DNA of 28,742 nucleotides from the IMG/VR virus record IMGVR_UViG_3300035698_012669, positions 1 through 28,742 of that record; one strand, given 5' to 3'. Positions 23,301-28,742 of the stretch are shown piece after piece. Within the stretch, counting starts at the first letter, position 1. The number at the start of each line of letters is the position of its first letter. Below the pieces are notes generated by a model. That model had not been told where the DNA came from, ran no database searches, and was given only the letters and a program-made list of their open reading frames with translations. This DNA is from a virus. Both the position numbers and the translations under genes were made by a program.

Positions 23301-24222
23301 CTGCAACTGATATTATGGTGTCTCCAACTATACATGGATTTGTTGAAACTGTCTTAAATCCGAGGTCTGCGTAACAATCAGGAATAGATTCTCTGAGAAT
23401 TGTATCCCAAAACAACAAACCAGGTTCCGCATTATCCCAAACATTAAAAATTAATTTATGCCAAATTTCTTGAGGGTTAACAACCTTAGTTATTTGTGCT
23501 TCTTCTACTGGTTTATCAGTAGGCCAGTGTAATATAAATTCAGTATCACCTCTATCAACTGCTTGTAAAAATGAATCGTATTGTCTAACAGAAACATTTG
23601 CACCTGTTACTGATTTTTTATCTGCTTTAATATCTATAAATTGTTCAACATCAGGGTGTAATCCACTAATAGTCAACATTAATGCCCCACGTCTACCCGA
23701 TTGAGCCACTTCACGAGTAGTATCTGAATATCGTTCCATAAACGATACCGCACCAGTTGAAGTTCTTGCAGCATTATTTACAGGTGTAGTTTCTGGTCGT
23801 AAATGTGATATATCAGTACCAACACCTGCTCTTCGTTTCATTAAGTGAACTAAATGTTCATCGGTTCTCATTATACCTGAATACGAATCTGCAGTATTTT
23901 GAACCACAAAGCAATTAGATAAACTCATTACTTGAAATGGATTTCCTATAGCCGCCATTGGTGAACCCTGTGGTATTAAATACCCAAAATCCTTTAACGA
24001 ATCGTATATTTCTTCGTAAGTTCGACCGTTCTTATACGTTTGTTCTATTCTATATAATTCACTTGCCATCCTATGATGCATATCATCTGGAGTTGCTTCA
24101 TATAAATTACCTTCATTATCTTTTAATGCGTATTTATCTAAAAAAACACTAGCTTCTAAGTTTGAGCCATTAAAATATTCTTCGGATAGGTGTAACGCTT
24201 TTTCATAATCAATTTTTTTCAT
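20308..24222 (-). CDS. nrdJ: class II (adenosylcobalamin-dependent) ribonucleotide reductase with intein
   Basis: The 1304-residue precursor encodes an RNR of about 830 residues plus a 474-residue intein (297-770). Class II is indicated by SLSNCFVV (redox C104), EVAQSGRRGALML, the STNP/CGEI active site with thiyl-radical cysteine C771, its partner C782 eleven residues on, APTGTVSLM, GITAYRDECRTGVL and a C-terminal cysteine-rich tail (CLICKTCGTSKC), the redox tail typical of NrdJ. It reduces ribonucleotides to deoxyribonucleotides without oxygen and needs B12, so the host must make or import cobalamin. The intein must splice before the enzyme can work, because it separates STNP from the catalytic Cys. 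Thioredoxin follows immediately. A possible terminator lies upstream at 24297-24322. The ATG has an A-rich leader. Confidence 0.95.
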   Translation of the reverse strand: MKKIDYEKALHLSEEYFNGSNLEASVFLDKYALKDNEGNLYEATPDDMHHRMASELYRIEQTYKNGRTYEEIYDSLKDFGYLIPQGSPMAAIGNPFQVMSLSNCFVVQNTADSYSGIMRTDEHLVHLMKRRAGVGTDISHLRPETTPVNNAARTSTGAVSFMERYSDTTREVAQSGRRGALMLTISGLHPDVEQFIDIKADKKSVTGANVSVRQYDSFLQAVDRGDTEFILHWPTDKPVEEAQITKVVNPQEIWHKLIFNVWDNAEPGLLFWDTILRESIPDCYADLGFKTVSTNPCIVGDTIISVADGRGDITIKQLAEENKDVPVYCYDEKGNVVIRYMRNPRITGYDEPIYKVTLEDGWTERVTGNHKFMLKNGEYKEAKDLVFGDSLQVMTKYEASLKDMFPGSNSKSQDYIWINNGNIRGSKSEHRIIAEFNNNTKIPKGHVVHHIDYNTRNNNPSNLWIMSKVAHDELHCQDMIGDKNPYHRMTDDWKRKFSESAGVLNGNYSGYTEGDLRKSALKLTDKLNCRFSIKEWREHAKSVGMPQHFSGWRQKQLNGNVISLAKWAAKELGLEKYSDVDPRLVKTYHRMLDEGYDAEIVGNQVIITKQCECCGTEIKHKHQQREVSLCSTKCHNIQMHSNTDIKARIKSTRTKTENERKGKVANEQVKIYSDLKFKLGRIPMLKEWILECKSLNVSSEIGRKSSPIENFNKLKEMAMNYNHKVVSVELDGTEDVYNGTVDEFHNFFIGGFETKTTNEKHKSLYINNLQCGEITLCDRDSCRLLAVNLFKFVVNPFTENAYFDWDKFDEQVVLAMRLMDDIIDLELEAVQKIINKIKADPEPDDIKWVELNLWETIKEKAEQGRRTGCGITALGDMVAAIGLTYGSDECNDFVEDLMMRKKHKEYESSIILAEERGAFPIWDPEREINNPFLLRLKSENEELWNRLQRSGRRNIAISTIAPTGTVSLMTQTSSGIENVFSIVYFRSKKVNPNDANVRVDYTDEMGDSWQEFPVFHPTFKLFLKINGLSEDEIINLTKVEADEWIRKSPYHGTTANDVDWVKKVEMQGRVQKHIDHSISVTVNLPKDISVDVVNDVYMTAWKSGCKGITAYRDECRTGVLNTTSKKDKQVGIVHSDAPKRPKSLYCDVYHTVAKGEQWTVFVGIMNEFPYEVFAVKGKYGKHKDVGEMVKIKSGHYNFVNGGVEDNITETNTDEEVAITRLISTSLRHGAKIDFVVEQLEKAEGSIVSFSKAIARQLKKYIDTTRAEKLIKDNPLDCPNDGDDCQIEYAESCLICKTCGTSKCA
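21913..23334 (-). mobile_element. NrdJ intein with HNH homing endonuclease
   Basis: The intein starts at C297 with block A CIVGDTIISV, has block B TGNHKFMLKNG, and near its end block F VYNGTVDEFHNFF. It terminates SLYINNLQ before the +1 Cys of CGEI, so the last residue is Gln instead of Asn and the penultimate residue is Leu, not His. Gln-ending inteins are known and splice. Between the splicing blocks are an HNH nuclease (HVVHHIDYNTRNNNPSNLW, residues 447-464, and H471), a CxCC plus CSTKC zinc-like site (611-634), and two repeats of an x-EW-x-x-x-x-K/H segment (about 534-540 and 686-693). Insertion directly before the essential thiyl Cys is a classic refractory-to-loss site. Confidence 0.92.
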
Positions 24223-24296
24223 TCTTTTCTTTTGTTTCTTAATTTCGTTTGAGTATATAAGTAGTTTTAATTTTTAATATGTGTGATGATTTTATA

Positions 24297-24322
24297 GAAA
24301 AAAATATGTATTTTTGAAATAC
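24297..24322 (-). terminator. possible weak intrinsic terminator after the SLOG gene
   Basis: On the minus strand GTATTT, a 3-base loop and AAATAC form a six-pair hairpin (24322-24308), followed by A-T-A and a run of seven T residues. The stem is A/T-rich and weak. It lies in the 123-base gap between the SLOG gene and nrdJ, the longest fully non-coding gap in this half of the window. I found no convincing -35/-10 pair in the rest of that gap. Confidence 0.35.
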
Positions 24323-24345
24323 GTAGAAAGTTAGGTAAATTTGTA

Positions 24346-24687
24346 TTAATATCTAATAATTTTAAGCGGTTTATTGGATTTCTCACATAATCCAAATGAA
24401 TGTTGTGTTCCTTTACTCTCTCCATCCCAAAATGCAATTACAGCATCTGAATTTTCTACTATATCTGTATTTCGGACGAAACCTGCCCTCTTACCGTATT
24501 TTTCCCAATCAGGTAAAAAAATATTAGTATTCTTATCATTTTCATTTGCCCATCGGTCTCCTAATGAATCTGCTCCTTTGGTTCCACCAGAAACTACTTC
24601 AGTTATTTTATCTTTATATTGTTCTAATGTAGATTTCAAAAGATCATAATTGTCGAATCCAAGTGAACCTATAATTGCTAATTTCAT
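24346..24687 (-). CDS. SLOG-superfamily (DUF2493-like) nucleotide-binding protein
   Basis: The 113-residue protein shows the Rossmann-like SLOG/DUF2493 pattern: MKLAIIGSLGF at the N-terminus, VVSGGTKGADSLGDRWA (the GG-x-x-GAD nucleotide-binding loop) at about 32-48, FLPDWEKYGKRAGFVRNTDIV, and DAVIAFWDGESKGTQHS. SLOG proteins bind or cleave nucleotides and nucleotide-derived ligands, and some act in defence signalling. Many phages carry this short form, whose role is not established. The start overlaps the metallopeptidase-like gene by 4 bases. Confidence 0.8.
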   Translation of the reverse strand: MKLAIIGSLGFDNYDLLKSTLEQYKDKITEVVSGGTKGADSLGDRWANENDKNTNIFLPDWEKYGKRAGFVRNTDIVENSDAVIAFWDGESKGTQHSFGLCEKSNKPLKIIRY

Positions 24688-25130
24688 AGTATTCGTTTTT
24701 CATTATGTTTTATAACCCACTCATATTCTTCTAAATTTGTTTCATCTGGAGAGTGTTTAACCTCATAAAGTAAAGCATCCAATTCAGGTATATTATCAGT
24801 ATAATAATCAATAATTGCATCTTTGTATTCATTATCGGTATTGAACTCATAATCATACTCGTCCAATTTCCACCCAAAATCTATCATTTGTTGGTGGTGT
24901 CTAAATTCATGTGATATAGTTGCTTCATTCTGATCTTCTCTTATAAGTAAAATTCCTCTTTCCATTGTATATTCTCTTCCATCCACATATATTTCAGAAT
25001 ATTTATTAGGTGAATAATATCCACCTGCGAAATCATATTCATCTACACTGATTATGATGATATCAGGGATTGATATATCCTTTGGAAACTTTAACCAATT
25101 TAATTCTAATGATGGATTTTTTATTTTCAA
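24684..25130 (-). CDS. zincin-like metallopeptidase-type protein (HExxH)
   Basis: The 148-residue protein has one clear signature, ATISHEFRHHQQ (H74, E75, H78), the HExxH zinc-binding and catalytic motif of zincins, within a helix following an extended beta region (GILLIREDQNE). A third metal ligand is not certain; E or D residues follow in the acidic stretch DEYDYEFNTDNEYKD, about 15-25 residues on, as in gluzincin-like enzymes. There is no signal peptide, so it would act in the cytoplasm. It overlaps the genes on both sides by 4 bases. Protease activity is inferred from the motif only. Confidence 0.6.
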   Translation of the reverse strand: MKIKNPSLELNWLKFPKDISIPDIIIISVDEYDFAGGYYSPNKYSEIYVDGREYTMERGILLIREDQNEATISHEFRHHQQMIDFGWKLDEYDYEFNTDNEYKDAIIDYYTDNIPELDALLYEVKHSPDETNLEEYEWVIKHNEKRIL

Positions 25131-25433
25131 AAATCAAAAAATTTATTTATGGTTTCTTGTTGTTTTTTAGGTATTATTTCAGTGGTTCCCTTCATTGCAT
25201 TTTCAATCCTCGCCGTTGCTATATCAAAAAATTCATCTTCCATTTCCATTCCGATAAATGAAAAACCACCAAGACGTTTGACTGCCTTACCTGTACTACC
25301 CGATCCCATATACGGATCTAATACCGTTCCATTTGGTGGGTCTGTAACGATACTATCCACAGAGTTATCAGGCAAACTCCTTTAATAACTCATAGTTATC
25401 CCCATGTAGTAATTGTATAGTATTTTGTGTCAT
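25127..25433 (-). pseudogene. remnant of a beta-class DNA methyltransferase, internally deleted and frameshifted
   Basis: An ATG at 25433 opens TQNTIQLLHGDNYELLKEF and runs into a TGA (25370-25368). Removing one T from the TTT at 25376-25374 joins it to PDNSVDSIVTDPP, the usual methyltransferase motif IV start. There DPP is directly followed by NGTVLDPYMGSGSTGKAV, the SAM-binding motif I, and GFSFIGMEMEDEF. The catalytic tyrosine of DPPY, the target-recognition domain and about 150 residues expected between these two motifs are missing, consistent with a deletion between two similar P-P codon regions. It cannot be an active methyltransferase. It sits between the gp41 helicase and the metallopeptidase-like gene. 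Confidence 0.8.
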
Positions 25434-25445
25434 CTCTGTGTATAG

Positions 25446-26822
25446 TTATCCATTATCAGTACCAATTGTATTTAAATATTTTTTATATAGATGTTGTTTT
25501 TCGATAGATTCTCCACCGTTAGATGCTTCCTTTTGAGCCATAATACCTTCAGGAGATTTTCCCTCATATATCTCTATCATCCCTGTATTCGTATCCATCT
25601 TAGCAGGAAACGTTAACCCATCTGGACCAAACCTATTCTTCATAATATGGAACCTAGCAGTTTCATTTACCTTATCAGATGCCTTTCTAGATAGTGATAT
25701 AATAAAATCAGAATGCATAACTTTTGCATATGAATCTGCGATCTTATCAGCTTGAATATATTCTTCATTTATAGCCCCACGAGATGCTTGGGATGCTGTC
25801 CAAAATGGGATTTGATATAATCCTGATAATCCTCTCAGTTCCACATAAATACCACCTTGTTCTGCGTATGTTGAATCCATATGACCTCCCTTTGATAATA
25901 ACAGATCTGCATAATCAATAATAACCAATCCTGGTTTATTACCATTTGCTATTAACTTCTCTATATGTAGTTCTATTCTCTGTGAAGTTATACCTTTAGG
26001 TGGGAAATATTTAATTAATAATTTACCTGGAATGTTCTTAATCTTTTTATAAACATCCTCTTGTTTTTCTTCCAAATCAGTGGAAGGTATTCCAGTAAAA
26101 ATAGTATCATATCGTTTACCTACATAATACTCATTTAATTCCAAAGTGTAATGAACGACATCATACCCCAGTTTCAATGCAGCGGCTCCTAAGTGACATA
26201 ACACCCAAGATTTACCACCACCAGAAGCAGAAACAACAACACCCAATTCACCACCGCCTAAACCACCATCCATTAAATCATTAACAAGTTCCCAATCAGT
26301 TGGAACTGTAGTACGATTTATTTCCTCATTTCTTTCCGAAAAATCTTCAATATAATCATGCCCTAAATCGTTTTCTACGCCAACTTTTAGTGCTGTATCT
26401 ACTAACTCTTTAATTTTTTGATAATTACCAATCTTCATTAAATCAACAGAGTGGATAATTGCCTTCTTCATATTTTGATTAAAACAGAATTCAGTAAATT
26501 CCTTTTTCACATAATCAAAATCCTCAGTTCCAATTTTTGTATAAATTGTCCGTAAGTTATCTACAATAAGTTTCTTTAGTATCTCATCATCTATCTTTGT
26601 GATTTCAGCTTTAAACACATCCATCGTTGGAAGCTTTTTATAACCATCATAATATTCTAATATGGTTTCTACTATCCATTTTGCTGCATCGGAATCAAAG
26701 AAATTAGGTGATATCGTTTCATATAACGACTCAATTAATTTAACATCTGTTAATAAAGAAGATATGATTTTTAATTGAAAAGAAGTTCCATATTTATTTA
26801 ACGTATCTTGTTCATTGTTCAT
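25446..26822 (-). CDS. 41: replicative DNA helicase, DnaB-like (T4 gp41-like)
   Basis: The 458-residue protein has a DnaB-type N-terminal helical domain (SFQLKIISSLLTD to about residue 150) and a RecA-like motor with Walker A SASGGGKSW (198-206), a catalytic-glutamate region YTLELNE (225-231), Walker B LVIIDYADLL (299-308), the DnaB motif IPFWTASQASRGA and an SLSRKASDK segment. It unwinds DNA 5' to 3' as a hexamer on the lagging strand, working with the phage polymerase. T4 gp41 is 475 residues, so this copy is complete and intein-free, although gp41 is a known target of fractured inteins elsewhere. Its start overlaps the 5' nuclease gene by 4 bases. Confidence 0.92.
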   Translation of the reverse strand: MNNEQDTLNKYGTSFQLKIISSLLTDVKLIESLYETISPNFFDSDAAKWIVETILEYYDGYKKLPTMDVFKAEITKIDDEILKKLIVDNLRTIYTKIGTEDFDYVKKEFTEFCFNQNMKKAIIHSVDLMKIGNYQKIKELVDTALKVGVENDLGHDYIEDFSERNEEINRTTVPTDWELVNDLMDGGLGGGELGVVVSASGGGKSWVLCHLGAAALKLGYDVVHYTLELNEYYVGKRYDTIFTGIPSTDLEEKQEDVYKKIKNIPGKLLIKYFPPKGITSQRIELHIEKLIANGNKPGLVIIDYADLLLSKGGHMDSTYAEQGGIYVELRGLSGLYQIPFWTASQASRGAINEEYIQADKIADSYAKVMHSDFIISLSRKASDKVNETARFHIMKNRFGPDGLTFPAKMDTNTGMIEIYEGKSPEGIMAQKEASNGGESIEKQHLYKKYLNTIGTDNG

Positions 26823-27859
26823 ATAACCATTCTTGTTGAAAGTTCTCTAAACCAATCATTTGCGTTTGTAAATGTCTGTAACATTTTATAGTTATTCATT
26901 ATCTTAAAAAATTCGAATTTACCTTTATTTTTAATTGTTTCATCAAATCGTTCTCGAATCATTAATTTATTTTTTGTACCAATATCAGGATCTTCTAATT
27001 GCATTAATTTCTTATTCATTATTAATGTTTTCTTCGATTCTGCTATTTTTTTAAATATCTTATAGTCATCTTTTTGTTTTTCTGATATCTCAATGATTTC
27101 ATCTATTGTGAGTTTCTTATCACCTCCAATTTCCGGTATCCGTTTGAGTAAAGTTTTCAAACCTACACCTTGTATACCAGGAATGTTATCAGATTTATCA
27201 CCGTTTAAAACTCTATATAATAGCATGTTTTTTGGGTATATATTATATTCTTTATATAACTTATCCGTATTATATAGTAGTTTTTTAGTTGGTGACCAAA
27301 CCAATGTGGTATCATTAATCAGCTGTAAGAAATCTTTATCTGAAGACATGATGATGGACTCTTCACCATTCACTAATATCTGTCGGGATATATACGCTAT
27401 AACGTCATCTGCTTCGATACCTTCATATATCATTGTTGTGAGAGGTGTATAATCCAAACAATCAATTAACCAAAATAATTGCCTTGCCATTGATTTATGT
27501 TCTTCTTCCTCATTCATCATTTCAGGATATTGACGGTTCACCCTAAAACGTGATTTCTTTCGATTTGCTTTATAACCTTCGTATTCTTTTTTCTTTCTAT
27601 TAGAATTCCCCTTTCCATCAAATATTACAATGACTCTTGTCGGATTTAATTCTCTAATAGCATATCCAATTGAATTTAAAAACCCAGTGATGCCACCAAT
27701 ATGATCTCCATTTTCATTCATAGTTGGTGTAACCGTCCAAGCTCTTATAAAGGTATTTAATCCATCAATTAATAAAACTCTATCATTACGATTTCTGTCT
27801 ATAGTTGGTTTTGATGTATTATTTACTTCGTCTAATATATCTTTGTATAATTTTTTCAT
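26819..27859 (-). CDS. rnh: 5' nuclease / RNase H of the FEN family (T4 Rnh-like)
   Basis: The 346 residues carry the PIN-like 5' nuclease set of acidic residues: VLLIDGLNTF (D32), VIVIFDGKG (D81), EGIEADDVIAYI (E149, D151, D152), MSSDKDFLQL (D174, D176) and NGDKSDNIPGIQGVGLKT (D221, D224), the last including the helix-3-turn-helix that grips duplex DNA. The family removes RNA primers and flaps from Okazaki fragments; T4 Rnh is the closest functional counterpart (305 residues). It lies between uvsX and gene 41, so it belongs to the replication/recombination operon. A helical KKEYEGYKANRKKSRFR arch gives the basic clamp region. Confidence 0.9.
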   Translation of the reverse strand: MKKLYKDILDEVNNTSKPTIDRNRNDRVLLIDGLNTFIRAWTVTPTMNENGDHIGGITGFLNSIGYAIRELNPTRVIVIFDGKGNSNRKKKEYEGYKANRKKSRFRVNRQYPEMMNEEEEHKSMARQLFWLIDCLDYTPLTTMIYEGIEADDVIAYISRQILVNGEESIIMSSDKDFLQLINDTTLVWSPTKKLLYNTDKLYKEYNIYPKNMLLYRVLNGDKSDNIPGIQGVGLKTLLKRIPEIGGDKKLTIDEIIEISEKQKDDYKIFKKIAESKKTLIMNKKLMQLEDPDIGTKNKLMIRERFDETIKNKGKFEFFKIMNNYKMLQTFTNANDWFRELSTRMVI

Positions 27860-27861
27860 AG

Positions 27862-28686
27862 TTATTCATCTTCTGACTCATCTATTTCTAATGTATCTGG
27901 ATCTATCTTACCACTTTTATACTTTGTAATAATATTATCACATATTTTTTCATATATTTCAGCACGAAGTTCATCCCTAGTTTCCATCATTTCTATGAAA
28001 TCTTTTGATTGAAATTTTATTTCTTCTTTATCATTCCCCTCAAATACATATGTATACCATGCGCCACCCTGTTTAACTAATTTATTATCTTTCATTACAG
28101 TTAACCAACTACCATAATCATCTATACCACTATCAAAGAATATATCAAAATCTGCAGATCTCAGTGGTGGACCCATTCTGTTTTTTACAATTTGAGCTCG
28201 GATTTTCATCCCTATAATTCTATCTTGTCCGTTTTCTTTTTGTTTAATTCTACCTAATGATTTTAAACGAATGCGTACAGATGAATGGAAAGCAAGACTC
28301 TTACCTCCGCTTGTTGTATTATGGTTCAATCTACCATTGGCTAAATACGAATGTAAATCCTCAACTTCTATATCCGCAACATACATTTTACCGTCAACTT
28401 TATTAAAATCCGGATGGTCTTTTGCAAAAATAGTGGTTCCATTTTCTATAAAGCGATGATTACTTGTTACCCTAATATCACCATCAGTATAATATTCATT
28501 TACAGTATCTTTAATCAAAAAATTCTGTATTGGTTTATATACCTCATTACCACCTTCATCAAGTGTCAATACATCAACACCTAAATCTTCAACATCATAT
28601 GCATTTGGTTCTGAGTAATTATTTACTCCAATAAATCTATCAGCAAACTCTGCTAATGTTAATTCTTCTTCTATATAAGATTCCAT
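27862..28686 (-). CDS. uvsX: split UvsX/RecA recombinase, C-terminal half fused to an intein C-fragment
   Basis: Residues 1-123 form an intein C-fragment (described separately). From T124 the protein is a RecA/UvsX C-terminal half: SGGKSLAFHSSVRIRLKS (loop L2 and following strand), KIRAQIVKNRMGPPLRSADF, IFFDSGIDDYGSW and GGAWYTYVFEG, then an acidic tail (EIDESEDE). UvsX forms filaments on ssDNA and drives recombination-dependent replication in T4-like phages. Walker A and B are missing and must be encoded upstream of the window. Five in-frame stops lie in the 56 bases upstream, so this is a separate gene. GAGG occurs 13 bases before the ATG. Trans-splicing with an N-half is required for function. 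Confidence 0.9.
   Translation of the reverse strand: MESYIEEELTLAEFADRFIGVNNYSEPNAYDVEDLGVDVLTLDEGGNEVYKPIQNFLIKDTVNEYYTDGDIRVTSNHRFIENGTTIFAKDHPDFNKVDGKMYVADIEVEDLHSYLANGRLNHNTTSGGKSLAFHSSVRIRLKSLGRIKQKENGQDRIIGMKIRAQIVKNRMGPPLRSADFDIFFDSGIDDYGSWLTVMKDNKLVKQGGAWYTYVFEGNDKEEIKFQSKDFIEMMETRDELRAEIYEKICDNIITKYKSGKIDPDTLEIDESEDE
28318..28686 (-). mobile_element. atypical split intein, C-fragment (about 123 residues)
   Basis: The fragment begins MESYIEEELTLAEFADRF, continues DVLTLDEGGNEVYKPI, shows block B VTSNHRFIENG (residues 73-83), block F YVADIEVEDLHSYLANG (102-118) and ends LNHN before the +1 Thr. Ordinary split inteins break after block B. This one breaks before most of the block A-B region, leaving an N-fragment that probably holds little more than the first 10-25 residues, like the AceL-TerL and VidaL types. 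No LAGLIDADG or HNH domain is present. Confidence 0.8.
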
Positions 28687-28742
28687 ATTTTATTTTTTAC
28701 CTCATTTATGTTATTTTTAATATCACTTTCCCAAAATGATAA
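28671..28742 (-). CDS. 3' end of an upstream gene, probably a Vsr-like homing endonuclease (partial)
   Basis: A frame open to the window edge ends LSFWESDIKNNINEVKNKIW followed by NLI and a TAG at 28673-28671, overlapping the start of the split uvsX gene. FWE-x-DI followed by a short amphipathic helix is a common C-terminal signature of phage Vsr-like (EDxHD) homing endonucleases, which are known to sit between halves of fractured genes. Only 23 residues are visible, so the call is tentative. Confidence 0.4.
   Translation of the reverse strand, partial: LSFWESDIKNNINEVKNKIWNLI

Overview
The window is a dense block of early/replication genes from a large T4-like tailed phage (Caudoviricetes, myovirus type). 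It is strongly AT-rich. Every supportable gene is on the minus strand, so transcription runs from high to low coordinates. Genes overlap by 1-4 bases or are separated by a few bases. I see no tRNA, rRNA, IS element or CRISPR array. Most start codons are preceded by plain A/T-rich leaders rather than a Shine-Dalgarno sequence, as in Bacteroidota and their phages; this is only a hint about the host.

Layout in transcription order. (1) 28742-24346: tail of a probable homing endonuclease; the C-terminal half of the UvsX recombinase led by a split-intein C-fragment; a FEN-type 5' nuclease; the gp41 replicative helicase; a decayed DNA methyltransferase; a metallopeptidase-like protein; a SLOG-family protein. 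(2) 24222-16052: a class II (B12-dependent) ribonucleotide reductase carrying a 474-residue HNH intein, a thioredoxin, a stand-alone HTH protein, a family B DNA polymerase broken into two pieces, and the gp45 sliding clamp. (3) 16019-9331: two Mom-like (GNAT-fold DNA-modification) genes, an HD hydrolase, a glycosyltransferase, a DruA/DUF4338-like protein, a terminase-like protein with ruined ATPase motifs, dUTPase and small unknowns. (4) 9328-6932: clamp loader genes 44 and 62 with small partners. (5) 6925-74: a RecB/Cas4-like Fe-S nuclease, a 2H phosphoesterase and a glycosyltransferase cluster.

Together these supply nucleotides (RNR, thioredoxin, dUTPase), the replisome (polymerase, clamp, clamp loader, helicase, 5' nuclease) and recombination (UvsX). 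The accessory blocks point to DNA modification, evasion of host defence and glycosylation.

The most striking theme is invasion of core genes by intein and homing elements. uvsX is fractured at an intein whose C-fragment is about 123 residues, which implies a very short N-fragment of the rare 'atypical' split-intein class. nrdJ has a full intein placed directly before the thiyl-radical cysteine. The polymerase is broken around its catalytic YxDTDS motif, with a Hint-like tail on the N-part and an endonuclease-like remnant in the gap. Separately, at least five other genes carry single-base frameshifts and one carries an in-frame TAA. These may be base-calling errors, real decay or recoding, and the sequence alone cannot decide. 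Three near-identical sigma70-like promoters (TTGACA or TTGATT, N17, TATATT) start sub-operons.
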